A DNA stretch of 64,000 nt from Corythucha ciliata (lineage: Eukaryota; Arthropoda; Insecta; Hemiptera; Tingidae): NCBI GenBank assembly GCA_038030265.1, contig CM075939.1:15295253-15359252 (forward strand), read 5' to 3'. Position numbers and translations under genes: made by a program. Positions within the stretch are counted from its first letter, which is position 1. Each line of letters begins with the position of its first letter. A model generated the notes under the pieces. The model did not search any database. It saw only the letters and a list, made by a program, of their open reading frames with translations, and was not told where the DNA came from. Below are positions 1-11,460 of this stretch, one piece after another.

Positions 1-156
1 ACTGACAACATGGTCCCCCTGCTCACTACTCCACAAATCCCCGGTGTATTCGAATTTGTGTGTCGGGTTAACAAAACAAACAATTCGCGTTTTGCTGTTG
101 TTGCTGCCAAATCTGGTGGTGTTATGGTTTAAGTGGTGTCAGTTTGCTGACGAAAT

Positions 157-560
157 AAGGAAATTGTCTATTTCATCAGGAAATTTTCAATTTTCAATTT
201 TATAAGGAAATTGTCAGATAGAATTAGGAAATTGAGAATTTCAAGAGGAAATAGTAAATTTTCTAGGAACTGTTAGTTTTATCATTATGAGTAAGTCTTT
301 TTCTGTATCACGAGGAAATTGTCATTTTTATTGTCGAATTGTCAATGTTATTAGGAAATTGTCAGTTATTTAGGGAAATTGTTGGTATTAAAGAAAGTAG
401 TAAATTTTATTAAAATGTTTTCAATTTTATGTGAAAATTTTAAATTTTATTACATAAGTTTTTAAAGGAAATTGTAAATTCTATAAGAAAACTGCCAATT
501 ACGTGGGATAATTGCCATTTTTAAGGCAGGTTGCCAATTTTACGTGGAAATTGTCAACTT
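157..560. repeat. Family B degenerate short tandem array
   Basis: The core word AGGAAATTGTCAATTTTAT recurs every 18-25 bp in one orientation with heavy substitution and indels. No coding content is recognisable. Shorter stretches of the same word lie at about 1207-1316 and 1610-1690, on either side of two MITEs, so B may once have been one longer array. The 156 bp before it hold nothing I recognise. Confidence 0.75.
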
Positions 561-735
561 TGAGCAGAAACTAGGAACAAAAAACACGAACAAAACACAC
601 AACCACAACAACGAACAAACAAATGAACAACAAAATACGCAATAACCATGGAAGAATGAATATACCGGAGATGCTCCCCCCCCCCTGCAGGTCATATGTG
701 AGGGAGCCAAACCACTAGTACAATAGGCGTGGCCA

Positions 736-991
736 GGGGGGTAATTCTGTAACTTGTTAAATTTACGTGTCGTAAAATGGAAGAAGGGCGAGGGGAGGTA
801 CCTCGTTGCCATGGTTTTTACGATACCTTGTGAATTAAACTGCGGAATTTTCACGCGAGAACGTGTGGTCTCGAAGAAAAAATAATGAATTCTTAACAAA
901 TGTGTGGAAAAACCAAGGCAACGGGGTACATCCTCTCCCCCTCCTTCCCAGTTACGACACGTAAATTTTGCAAGTTACAGAATGACCCCCC
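736..991. mobile_element. MITE / foldback element with about 85 bp inverted arms
   Basis: The left arm (736-820) and the right arm (about 908-991) are reverse complements with scattered mismatches and both start with six Gs at the outer end (GGGGGGTAATTCTGTAACTT on the left). The interior of about 87 bp has no coding sequence. Near the inner end of each arm is the word AAACCATGGCAACG or a close variant, which also occurs in the MITE at 1429. No target-site duplication is obvious. The class of transposase that moves it is unknown. Confidence 0.75.
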
Positions 992-1206
992 AGAAAATAA
1001 AAATATTTAATCATATGAAATTCAGCACGATTCCTGCTTTAAAAAAAAAGAGAAATAAATCAGATTTGAAGCCTTCCGACCAATAGCATTCAGGTGGTGT
1101 ATAAATAGGCCCCGCCCACTAGTGGAGAATTTTGGCTCGCCTGGTAGTTCTCATGGGCCTCTCCATAATATGTTTCCTTCCAGGGTTTACGTCGATAACA
1201 TATGTT

Positions 1207-1316
1207 AAACTTCTGAGCATGAATACCTTTTGTCAATTTTATGAAAAAATTGTTAATATGAAGCATAATTTTCCATTCGAAGCAAACATTGTCAATTTCA
1301 TAAGGAAATTGTAACT
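1207..1316. repeat. Family B array fragment
   Basis: Several units of the B word (TTTTGTCAATTTTATG, ATTGTCAATTTCATAAGG) lie in tandem, as in 157-560. The interval 992-1206 between this and the first MITE is unique sequence with no recognisable gene. Confidence 0.6.
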
Positions 1317-1428
1317 TATACCCAATAGTTTTATTTTGGGTCTCTCGATTTATTATATTAATTTTGCCCCATTACTCGAACGGTAATTGTCCTTTTGGTA
1401 ACTGGCTACCGTTTATTAGGGCTTTAAA

Positions 1429-1586
1429 CTAAAGGCCCCGCCACACCGAACGCGAACTGCCGCGCGGACTGGTCCGCACGCGGGAAAACTATGGTAACGG
1501 GGTATACCTCACCCACGTTGTCATGGTTTTTTAGTGAGCGAACCAGTCCGCACGGCAGTTCGCGTTCGGTGTGGCGAGGCCTTTAG
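1429..1586. mobile_element. MITE, 158 bp, with 46 bp terminal inverted repeats
   Basis: The ends CTAAAGGCC and GGCCTTTAG are the outer parts of arms at 1429-1474 and 1541-1586 that match at about 43 of 46 positions and contain CACACCGAACGCGAACTGCC. The ends can be read with a TA (or TAA/TTA) duplication. The centre forms a second, weaker hairpin around ATGGTAACGGGGTA, related to the centre of the element at 736-991. High arm identity suggests recent activity. It is non-coding. Confidence 0.85.
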
Positions 1587-1599
1587 AGTTTCAAGCGGA

Positions 1600-1790
1600 A
1601 GTCAGTTGTCAGTTTATGAGTACAAGGTCAATGGAATTGTCAAGGTCAAGGGAATTGTAAATTTTATGAACAACCAATTTCGGGGATTTTTGTTGCCAAC
1701 AAACCAATTTTGCCCAATTCACAGAACTTGCCCTAAAACCCGATTTCAGCAGGTTTGACTCAATAAAAAACCAATTTCCCTACCTATAAT
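1600..1790. repeat. Mixed family B and family D units
   Basis: A few B units (to about 1690) run directly into reversed D units (AACCAATTTCGGGGATTTTT, AAAAAACCAATTTCCC). This is the smallest example in the window of two array families abutting. Confidence 0.5.
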
Positions 1791-1799
1791 TTGAAAGGC

Positions 1800-2850
1800 T
1801 ATATAACCCTTCTCGATTTTGGCGGAAATTTACTGCAAAATTTTGAAATTGTAAACGAAACTACGTGCCTTGGGGTTTATTTTAGTATGTACAAGGAATC
1901 TGAAAATTGAGACGATGTTTCGATTAGACGAGCCGTTTAAGGGGATTTTACCGTGATACCGTCGTTTCTGGATTCTTGCGGCTCATTTTCAGGGGTGGAT
2001 ATACGTAATCGGCAGCCTTCAGGAATGACAGGAAAAGCCTTCCTTGACGCTCGCTGACCTCACACTTGGCCGCTCCAAAGACGAGAAACCCCGACGGAAT
2101 CAATGGCAATGCGAAACGCCCCGAGAATTCCCGTTCTGAATGCAATGGGAGCTCGCTTTCCGTGTCATTCGATTTGAATTGAAACTGGACTAAAATATAG
2201 CGGTATCCCGCTTTTACCGACCCCGACTTAATAGGAGCTACACATCAGACAAACAAATATACGATGGCGGGTTCAGTGGGAAGAGTTTAACAAATTTAAA
2301 TACAAGGAAAAGCTGAGTCGAATTCATAAAATAAGCGTGCGGGAAGGTAAGCGAGGTGGACGCTCAAAGCTATGAATTTTTCATGCAAGCCGGTCGCTAC
2401 AAAGCAAGTTTTTTTTACCCTATTGGTTTTGCAGATGCTTTTTATTCTTCATCCCTATAACCCCACACCCTCTTGATCCTCCGCCAATTCGATTTTCAAA
2501 GTTACGCATTTTCCCTCGAACGCTTTTCCTAAAGAACTTATAAACCTCAAGCTCTATACTATTTCTCCTTTCATGTAAAGGGATAGTCTGAGGTTCTAAA
2601 AAGGAAAAGTTTGACGTGCGCGAGTAGTGGAGTAGGGGTGAGTGAGGGTGTAGGGATAACTGAGTTTCCGGATCAACGACGTGAAGCGTGACAAGGGGAC
2701 GGAGAGGCTTCAGGTATGAAACAATGCTATTCACAAATTCAAGAAGGGTTGAGCAATTTACTTGCACAGGCCCACCACCCGCCTTCAACGTTAAAAAAGG
2801 CCGAAAAGTTTTGCGACTTATCAGTTAATTGGTTGGTCGGTGACCGACTT
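1800..2850. other. Unique sequence, no gene recognised
   Basis: No array, inverted repeat or homology was found. The longest open frame (minus strand, 2420-2788, 122 codons) has no domain, signal peptide or composition that I recognise and is probably chance. Confidence 0.5.
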
Positions 2851-2854
2851 TTTT

Positions 2855-2975
2855 AAAAGCCAGAGCCGTGAAATTTGGTTTTTAAAGCGCTTGAATTCAC
2901 GAAGTTTCGATTGTCAAAGAGCCACACGTTCATTTTCATTTTTATTTATAAACGTTAGTAAAAACGCCTATCTCA

Positions 2976-3021
<46 letters not shown>

Positions 3022-3130
3022 AATAGTCGAGCCACCGAATTTGGATTTTTGAGAGAGGCAACACGTCGAAATCGGGTTTGAAAAGACCAAACCAGTGAAA
3101 TTGGGTTTTCCAAAAGTCCGAGGCCCGTAT
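2855..3130. repeat. Family D units flanking a 43 bp poly(T) run
   Basis: Forward D units (GTGAAATTTGGTTTTTAAAG and similar) lie on both sides of an uninterrupted T run at 2978-3020. On the minus strand this run is a poly(A) tract about 230 bp downstream of the LINE reverse-transcriptase remnant. It could be that element's tail, but D units lie in between, so the link is weak. Confidence 0.6.
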
Positions 3131-3248
3131 TCATAGACATTTCTTAAACTTGAATTTCCCTTACCTAAGTGGGCGTCCAAACAGATGAACCCCAGGCAAG
3201 GACTCCGTAGCAAATTACGCTATGAAAGCTCCCGAAATACGCAGTACG

Positions 3249-4090
3249 CTATGTTTCCTCCGGTACCTGAAAAGGCCGCTTCCGGAGTAAGAATATGGCA
3301 GTGTTGAGCATCTTTGCTAGCTCCCCAACATGGGGACTAAAGCTAAGCGTAGGATCAACATATACGCCGAGAAATTTGAACTTCTGAGAAGTATCAAAGT
3401 TCCCCAAACCACTATGCCCCAGAAGCATAGAGCACGTCTTACTTTGATTGACGATGAGTCTATTATCGGCACACCTGCCATCCACGCAGTCCTTATTGTC
3501 ATCAATTTGAGAGGCAGCCGATTGAGAGTCTTGCTCCATGCACAGCACGGTCGTGTTATCGGCGTAAAGAATCGGCAGAAATCCCCTCGAACTGAGCCCA
3601 ATGGATTGCCACCAAAATAAAAGCGGGCCAAGGATAGATCCTTGGTGGACACCTCGTACAACATGGGTCCAACAGGAGTATTCGTTATTTATTCGCACCA
3701 CCTGCATTCGCCTCTTGAGGTAGGAGCGAAGGAGTGACACATCAGCCGACGGAGAACACCCTTTATCAAATCAACGAAGACGGAGACTGCGAATTTTATA
3801 GAACATGGTCGATGAAGTCCATCACTGCGCCTGTGTAGAGTGCCCAGCTCGCGCCGAAGCCCGTACTGCAACCTAGTGTCAAGGCCGTTCGTCTCGAAGA
3901 AACCCACAAGCTGTCTCACCATTACCACCTCTTCAAAAACCTTCGAAAAAACCGCAAGGAGCCAAATCGGCCTACAGTTTGACGGCACATCTTTACTACC
4001 CTTTTTATGGATTGGTACCACTATACCCCAGCTTCAGGAAAAATGCTTTTTTTGTGTGCTCTCATTGATAAGGGCCGTCAATTCGTCGTT
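3249..4090 (-). pseudogene. Decayed non-LTR (LINE) reverse transcriptase, jockey/CR1-like
   Basis: Two minus-strand frames together cover the palm of a non-LTR retrotransposon reverse transcriptase, the enzyme that copies the element RNA into DNA at the target site. The upstream frame (3689-4021) has PIHKKGSKDVPSNCRPI, matching the conserved PIxKKG...NYRPISLL block. The downstream frame (3249-3740) has RGVHQGSILGPLLF (residues 29-42), matching the RGVPQGSILGPLLF block. It then has LYADN (residues 58-62), where the family has (Y/F)ADD, and KFLGV (122-126) of the following block. The second catalytic aspartate is replaced by N, and the two frames are joined by a frameshift near 3.7 kb. An extra break near 4020-4080 separates an INEST-like stretch. 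No endonuclease domain and no intact 5' or 3' end is present. It is a dead fragment. The clade assignment is by motif resemblance only. Confidence 0.85.
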
Positions 4091-4105
4091 TCTGGAGGCA
4101 ACATT

Positions 4106-4314
4106 GTTGCTAAAATTGAGAAAAAGTGATAATTCGTGACACAAATTGAGAAAAAAAAAAAAAAAAAAAATGGAAAAATTGAGACAAATCACTACTTCAC
4201 GGATAAAATTGGAAAAAATGTCAATTCGCCGCTAAAATTAATTGAAAGTGCTAATCGGCGGCTAAAACAGAGAAGAGCGCTAATTCTTTTTTTTTTTTTT
4301 TTTTTTTTTTTTTT
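4106..4314. repeat. Family A array fragment with poly(A) and poly(T) runs
   Basis: Forward A units (GCTAAAATTGAGAAAAAG) start immediately after the LINE remnant. They are interrupted by a 20 bp A run at 4151-4170 and end in a 28 bp T run at 4287-4314. The following 400 bp (4315-4730) is unique sequence. Confidence 0.75.
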
Positions 4315-4734
4315 GAGAGAGAGAAAGATACTTTATTATGAACACCAGGTATGGTAACATAAGCGTCATTAATGAAATATTAAAATAACTTATCGTTAGA
4401 TAAAAACAAACAAAGTAAGTAGAGAAGAAACCACGAATATTTGTAGGATCATTTTAAAATCAAATTCGTTCCCTCGTAAACAAATCGGGAGGTTAAAAAC
4501 TCTTCAAAAGAATATATTACGTAATTAATTAAGAACAGCTTCAACTTTGATTTAAATGCGGTGAAGTCCAATAAAACAAACTTTTCCGGAAGGGCATTAT
4601 AAAATGTCACTTCCCAACCAATCTACCCTGCCTTGTGATTTAGGAAGCCTGTAAAACGGTGCGATAAGTTTTCCGCGGCTACGCGTGCAACAGTCTTGAA
4701 CACTACATTCTTTTGAATTGTTCTTCAAATTCAT

Positions 4735-6205
4735 GGGAAGAATCGATAAAACCCGGTAATTTGCGGATAAATTAAGATAAAACGCTCATTAGAGGATAAA
4801 GCGTTGAAAAACGCTGATAAACTGATGAAATTGAGATAACGTAAACACGCATAAAATGTAGATAAAACCAATTCACGTCGTCTGAAGACAACTTTTTTGC
4901 TAAAATTGAGAAAAAGCGCTAATTCATGGCACGAATTGGAAAACATTTGCGATTTGAGACAAATCACTATAAAATTGAGAAAAATCAGCGATGAATCGCT
5001 CAGCAGGCTCAGCTAATATTGATGTTATATTCGTGGTTTCTCGAGGCCTTAATAAGATTTTTGGTATTAAAGCGTTGATTAGCGGCTAATACTGAGTATA
5101 TGCGCTCATTTGCCGCTAAAATTGAGAAAAGTACACCAATTCCTAATGCAACCGGCACTATAGGGTATCTGAAGGCAACTTCGCTGTATACAACAAGAGA
5201 AAATGTGGCTGACCCTAAGTTTTTTAGGCCTTTAATAGAGGCTGAAATTAAGAAGTTACGCGTTATGTTCCAATTTTGTGACAAGTACGTGGCAACAAGT
5301 TTTAAAATGGCGCCCATGTTCGCGGCTAAAATAGTGAAAAAGCGCTAATTCGCAGCAAAAAGAAAAAAGTCACTAAAAATGAGAAAAGCGCGAAAAAAGG
5401 GCGTAAATTCTCGGCTATAATCGCTCAGAAGGCTCAGCCAATATCGAAAAAAAAACCAATTCGTTCAATTCGTGGTTTTTCACGGCAACTTCGTCACTAA
5501 AACCGAGAAAAGGCGTTACTTTGCATGCGACGAATGAGAAAAAATCGCTAAATGAGGTCAAAGAAAATTAAAAAAAAGCGCTAATTCGCGGCAGAAATTG
5601 AAGAAAGCGCTAATTCCCGGCTGAAAATGAGGAAAGCGCTAATTCGCGGCTATAAGCTTGAGAAATAGTAGCGATAAATCGCTCAGAAGGCTCAGCCAAT
5701 ATTGAAAAAAAGACCAATTCGTTCAATACGTGGTTTTTCGCGGCAACTTCGTCACTAAAACGGAGAAAAGGCGTTACTTTGCATGCGAAGAATGAGAAAA
5801 AATCGCTAAATGAGGTCAAAGAAAATTGAAAAAAAGCGCTAATTCGCGGCTGAAATTTAAGAATGCGCTAATTCGCCGCTGAAATTTGGAAAATATGGAA
5901 GCTCACTGATACAATTGGGAAAAACAGGTAATTCACAGCTGAAATAGAGAAAACGCTTAATTCGCGGCTATAAAGTTGACATACGGCACTCATTATCAGC
6001 TTAAAATGATGAAAAACGTCAATTTTCTGGCCAAAATGAAAAAATCCGCTAATACGCGACTGAAATAGAGTAGAAGCTTGTCATTCGCAGCTAAAACTAG
6101 GAAAAAAACGCTAATTATAAGTGGCTGAAACTGCCATAAATCAGTAATTCCTGGCTGAAATTGAGAAAACGCCAATTCACGGATCTTACAGCTCGCGGAT
6201 AAAAT
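4735..6205. repeat. Family A array with a local 258 bp duplication
   Basis: The array holds dozens of degenerate units of about 30 bp around AATTCGCGGCTAAAATTGAG, all in one orientation. A second recurrent word, CGTGGTTTTTCGCGGCAACT, appears every few hundred bases (5034, 5478, 5736) and gives a higher-order structure. Blocks starting at 5421 and 5679 are near-identical over about 170 bp, which indicates a more recent unequal exchange. Because 30 bp is ten codons, open frames with decapeptide repeats (for example ILAANERIYSVLAANQRF on the minus strand) arise by chance. They should not be read as proteins. Confidence 0.85.
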
Positions 6206-8573
6206 TGCGATATTTATCACGTCCTCGATCACGGACCACCAACCCCTTAGAGAGGTACATATTATGTATAGCGGCTGCTACACCTTGCATTATAGTGTCG
6301 ACGCTACTACGTGGAGCTACTCAAGATATCAGTTTGACTATATTCACTACGAAGTATAGAGCCTCCGGCTAATGGCAACATTGGACGCTCATAAGACAAG
6401 AAATCCCGTTTTTACTCCTCAGTTCAGCATGGATTGGGAAGCAGAAAGAAGCTTATTGGGATTATTGGGGATCACGTACTTTTAGTAATATTTGAATGAT
6501 GGGGAAGGGGATTCGAAAAGCCGCCCGCCATTCTTTCTTGAACTATCCTGCCATGGCTCTATAATAGGGATGCTCTATTATGTATTATGTACATTAAAAA
6601 AAATCATCCATTCCTCCATACCACCTAAAATCATTCTTTGACAGCCCTAGAAGCAACGTAAATTAAATTTTATTGTACATATTTACATTGTCAAAGTTCC
6701 ATCAACAGGCAGTTGACATTTTAATTCCCCCTTTTTACTTGTGCGAGTCACGCTACCTAATTCCTCTCGGTTGACCAAACAGCATCCAATTTAGAAAATT
6801 AGCTTTTTGAGCAACACGCCAAGAGTTATTTTTTTTTTTTAGTGCTTTTCGTTGTTTTTTTATTATTTGTATTTTATTAATTCCTCCGAAGTGGAAGCCC
6901 TAAGGGAGTCAGGAGGCTTTCACCGTATTGTGAATTGACAGGCCAGAAACAGGAGGACCCCTCGGGCTTGAGGTTTTCGAGAGGTGAAGCCAAGTTGAGT
7001 AGGTACACAAGTCTCTTCTTTCTTGTATAAAAAAAAAGAAGACGAAAAAAAAGATTGATCATGTGCCACTTCTGTCTTCACCCACTTTCGTGATAACCAG
7101 TGCTTTTAAGTGTCTTCTCTTTTATGGACTATTTTATTATTCTTCATCTTCTTCTTGTTCTCCTCAAGTTAACCCGCCAGCGTGACCTTGATAATAGATA
7201 AAGTAGTGAGACCTTAAGGAATTAAAAAAAAATAAAATAAAAAAAATAGAGGCACTTCAGGAGGGCCTCCCACAGTCTTGACAGCGTGTACTATTCTCTT
7301 GATATTTCAATAAGGAATGATGGGCGTGAGGTAGTAAGAAAGTTATTTATACTAATTGGTGCGAGAACGAGAAGTGAGTCGATGTTGTAAACAAGCTTTT
7401 GTTAATTCAATTAAAAAAGGGCACAACGTCGAGCTGTTTCGCCCAGTTGTTGTATTCAAACAGTAATTGGAGTATTTGTGTGAAACAGAAGAGCGCTCAC
7501 ACGGTGACAGTTATTTTTGGTACGACCTTTTTGCTGAAACTGTGCTCAATCAAATTCAGGCCCACTTTTTTGTTTTTTTCCTAACATTTACACGATGGCG
7601 TTGATAGATATCATGGCGTGTCTAAACTGTACAGAGCTGCCGAAAACTGCCACTGCTTATACGAACGTTTAGAACCAGTTTTAAAAAAGGATGAGGGAAA
7701 GAATCACGGCCCCCCCCCACCCTTAACCATCATTTTACGGCTTTTCAGCCTCCATCTTCTGCCTGAGGGACATGTTCTCTAGCGATTCTCAAAAAGATAT
7801 ATTATAATAAATAAAGTTTATCATCCCTTCTTTTCTGCTTTTATTTACATTTCAAAGGACAAAATTATTCGAAGAAATATTATGGTAATGACTTTTTTTA
7901 TTGGCAGTTTTTTTTGAACGCTTTGAATCACATTTTTTGTAATGAAATAAAAGTCCCTGCAGAGAGCAAAAAAAAAGGTTTGGAAATTATTCGAAGACAC
8001 TAGTTTTATACGAGGTGTGTAAGCTGATGGGTTTGTGGGTTGGGGAAGGGGGTACTGATGGAAACTCGTCCTCGGAGAGAGTATTCCCCCAGGACAAAAG
8101 CACAGTCACCCCTCTGTATCCCTTTCGAATATCTTCCGCCGCAACATCATTTCACCCGGCGGGGTTGATGGATGAACTGAACGTGATAGCTCAGTCGCTC
8201 ATTAGTGTTGAGAGTTCTGACGGTTTTTACTACCTTCAACGCCTCGAAAAAATATAGTGAACCTTTCGTTTATGTATCCCTCGAGCAGGCTGTGGCATCA
8301 TCATTTTGAAGTCCATACTTTAGGGTTTCTGCCCTGACACCTGACTTATGACAACAACAGCTTGAGTATGGACAAAATTGAGGTTTTAGGGACAGAATTT
8401 TCTCTATAACGATCGAGTACAGAGTTTTTGGGCCCATATTCTGCTGCAGTGCTACTCTTATTAGAAGTTTATGTTTAATGAAGCGGACACTGGGCGGAGA
8501 AAATGGTCGGTGCGTGATTTGACCGAATAGTTGCATTTCATTTTACTTCCACGTTTCCGTAGGCAGTGCCGGC
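6206..8573. other. Unique sequence, no gene recognised
   Basis: This AT-rich sequence has short A/T runs and a 9 bp C run at 7710-7718. All open frames are below 90 codons and none shows a recognisable domain. No inverted repeats or arrays were seen. Confidence 0.45.
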
Positions 8574-8625
8574 TTTAAGGGGGGCGAGCCGGGCGACCGC
8601 CCGGGGGCACAGGATCCTAAGGGGT
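8574..8625 (+). mobile_element. hAT-like terminus preceding a family A array
   Basis: CAGTGCCGGCTTTAAGG at 8574 is followed by a G/C-rich stretch (GCGACCGCCCGGGGGC). This is the same arrangement as the terminus at 63080 read on the minus strand (CAGTGCCGTCTTTAGG, then GGGGCCC), and in both cases a family A array in the same relative orientation follows inward. The opposite end of this copy was not found, so it is probably truncated or nested. Confidence 0.5.
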
Positions 8626-8749
8626 GCATCTATCGTAAAACGAGAAGGAAAAAGGCGGACGAAAACAAATGCCATAAAAGCGCATTTGCATTGCGAATAT
8701 TTAAAACGATAAAAATCTAAATAAATTAGTTAAAACGGAGCATTGGCGT

Positions 8750-9660
8750 TGTCTAGGCGCCTTCTGGATTTGACGGCAATTTTCCAGCTAAAATTGAGAA
8801 AATAAGCTGGTCCTTTAGGCGGCTAAAACTGAGAAAGCACATTAATGTGCTGTTCCTCGGGAGAATTCGTAGCTAAAATGTTGCAAAGTTCTGTAATATT
8901 CGTGGCCAAAATTATGAAAAAGCGCTAATTCGAGGTTTCGTGTTGCAAGTTAAAAACCAAAATTGAGAAAAACGCTAATTCGGGGCTAAACTTGAGAAAA
9001 ATGGATAATTCAAGGCTGAAATTAAGAAAAATTCACGGTTAGAATTGAGAAAAGACGCTAAATCAACGCTAAAATTGAGAAAAATATCCAATTCACGTTC
9101 ACCTCACGGGGTAAAACGACACTTCGCCGCTAAAATTGAGGAAAATAGCAAAATTCGCGGACAAAATTGAGAAAAAGCAGTAATAACAATTCACGGCTAA
9201 GTTGGCGCGAAAAAAATCATTAATCCGTGGCTTAAATTAAGAAAATGCGCTAATTCTCGGTAAAAATTGAGAAAAGTCGCCAATACGCGGTTCAAATGGA
9301 GAAAAATCGCTAATCCACCGATAAAATTGAGAAGAAGAGTTAGAAGTGTGGGGAAAACGGTAAATCGCGGTTAAAATGGAGAAAACGCCAATTCGTGGCT
9401 TCTCAAAAGGCAACTTCCTGGCTAATCTGCAGCAAAATGAGAAAAGAGCGCTAATTCACCGCTATAAAATTACGAAAACACCAATTTGCGGCTTCGTGAG
9501 CTCTGTTGAGAAAAAGCGCCAGCTTTAGTAAAAGTGGGAAAACTCACTAATCCACGGCTAAAATTTAGACAATTCATGGATAAAACTGGGGAAAATTGTG
9601 CCCAATTTTAGCAATAAATTAGCTGTTTTTTAATTCAAGCTGTGAATTAGCGTTTTTTTA
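8750..9660. repeat. Family A array, forward
   Basis: Units around CGCTAAAATTGAGAAAA repeat at about 30 bp with strong divergence. The accessory word seen in the 4.7-6.2 kb array recurs (CGTGGCTTCTCAAAAGGCAA near 9404). No coding sequence. Confidence 0.85.
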
Positions 9661-9844
9661 GAATTGACAAATGAACGCTACAATCCACTTTTCACAACGG
9701 ACTAGCTTCCTGTCCCATTCAGCAATGATTTGGCCATTTTTCCCAATTCTTCAGCTTTTTACCCGAATGCAGCTTTTTCATGCCACACGCTGTTTTCCTC
9801 AAAGTGAGCAAACGAACTTCCTATACTCCAACTCCTTGAAAACT
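9661..9844. other. Transitional sequence between arrays A and C
   Basis: Weakly repetitive sequence with scattered D/A-like words (CACTTTTCACAACGG, CCAATTCTTCAGC). The junction into the following C block is shared with the copy at 46.0 kb. Confidence 0.35.
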
Positions 9845-11040
9845 CAATTTCCCGAATTCCACATCTCCGAGATCTAAAATCACCAGCTTAATGACAAAAT
9901 TAGCAGTTTAATGCAAAAATCTCAATTGCAGTACCTACTAAAAACGCCATTTTTGTGCTACAATCGCCATTTTTGGCTAAAATTACCATTTTTGTGCTAA
10001 AATCGCCAGTTTCGATATGTGTGTCGGTGTGTTTGTTGTGGTAAAACGACATATACATGTATAATTTATTTTTACGGTGAAATCGCCTGTTTGTTGTGAA
10101 AACACCAACATCAGGTTTCTGTAAGCTGTTTTAGGGTAAAAACTTCAATTTTGAGTTACAAAAGCCAGTTTTGAGGGAAAGTTGCCAGTTTTGTGATAAA
10201 AACCACCAATTTGGGGTAAACATTACCCCAACCATAATGATTTTTGAGGTAAATCAGTCTAATTTAGTGCAAGGGGAAAATCACTAGCATTGTCTTTAAA
10301 CCTTCAGTTTTCATATAAAACGTCGGCTTTGGCGTGAAATCTTTAGTTTTGAATGATTTCATCTCAAAAAGTGACAATTTTAGCCCAATACTATATAGAT
10401 TACACGCCAAAGCTGACGTGTTATATCAAAACTGAAGATTTCACTGCAATAATGGTGATTGTACACTCAAATGTTTGACAGCTTTTTCTCAAAATGAAAT
10501 TGTAACCCGACATTGGCGGTTTTTACCACAAAGCAGAAGTTGTTAACCCAAAATTCATGTTTCTAGCCTGAAAACTGAAGTATTCACAATACGAAACTGC
10601 CGATTTCACCCTAAGTAGTGGTGTACTTAAACACTGAAAATTTCGTCAGAGTTTTCAAGACAGAGTCGTCTGTTTTGGCGTGAAATTGTCTGTTTTGGAG
10701 TAAAATACCCAGTTTTATGGGTAACATATTCACTTTAGGGGTGGACTGATCACCAGTTATAGGGTAAAATCGTGAGAAGTACGTAATCTCAGTTTTTTTG
10801 TTGATGAATTCGTAAATTTTGGGGTTAAAACCGTCATTTTTCGGATAAAATCGTCAGTTTTTGTGGTGAAACATTGGGAACACTTAAATATTCTTTTTTC
10901 AGTTGGAACAAAATTTTTTTTTTTTTAAATTGAAAAATGAACATTTTCGAGGTGAAATGTTCAATTATGAGGTGAAACCATAACAGGTTTGGAGCAAAAT
11001 CGCCAGTTTTGTAGTGACATCTCTAGTTTTGGGGTTACCA
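9845..11040. repeat. Family C block, copy 1, with internal strand switch
   Basis: Tandem units of about 20 bp around GGTAAAATCGTCAGTTTTGG. From about 10380 to 10640 the units are inverted (AAAACTGAAGATTTCAC), then they return to forward. The switch is marked by the inverted words GTCGGCTTTGGCGT and ACGCCAAAGCTGAC. The entry junction (CTCCGAGATCTAAAATCACC at 9865), the switch and a later anchor (TTTTCAAGACAGAGTCGTC, ending at 10670) occur in the same order in the block at 46.0-47.5 kb. The two loci are therefore copies of one ancestral block, not independent slippage arrays. Confidence 0.8.
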
Positions 11041-11044
11041 ACGT

Positions 11045-11410
11045 GCGCTATTTCTCAATTTCGATCCTGAATTACCGTTTCTCTCCATTTTAGCATAGAA
11101 TTGACGATTCTTTCAACCTTTTGATCATTACTTTTTTTCTTGCTCACCAGCCAAAATTGAGATTTTTCAAACATTTAGCTCCCCCCCCCCCGCCAAATAT
11201 GCCAACGGTTTTTCTAGATCTGAACCAAAATTAGCAGCTTTATTCACTTACTGATCCGAATTTTCGTATTTTCTCGATGTTGGCCGACTTTATCTCCATA
11301 AACAGCAAATTTGTGATTTTTCTCAATTTTAGCCACGAAGAAACGCTTTTTCTGAAAACAATTTTGGCGCGAATCACCATTTAACTGAATTTTAGCGGTA
11401 AAATACCGAT
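11045..11410. repeat. Family A array, reversed
   Basis: Reverse-orientation A words (TTTCTCAATTTTAGC and variants) recur, with an 11 bp C run at 11181-11191. The orientation change relative to 8750-9660 lies across the C block. Confidence 0.7.
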
Positions 11411-11460
11411 TTCCCCCCTTGTGAATTCTCGCGACGATGTCGTGGTGTCAGCAGATAATC

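Noticed and set aside
1081..1117. Core-promoter-like cluster: CAAT, TATAAATA (1100-1107), GGCCCCGCCC (1108-1117)
   Set aside because: The order is odd (GC box downstream of TATA), no open frame or initiator context follows, and such words are expected by chance in AT-rich DNA.
2978..3020. T43 run as the poly(A) tail of the minus-strand LINE
   Set aside because: Family D units and unrelated sequence lie between the reverse-transcriptase remnant and the run, and similar runs occur elsewhere without any LINE.
4735..6205. CRISPR-like array (period about 30 bp)
   Set aside because: Units are contiguous degenerate copies with no constant repeat alternating with unique spacers, there are no cas genes, and the sequence is clearly eukaryotic.
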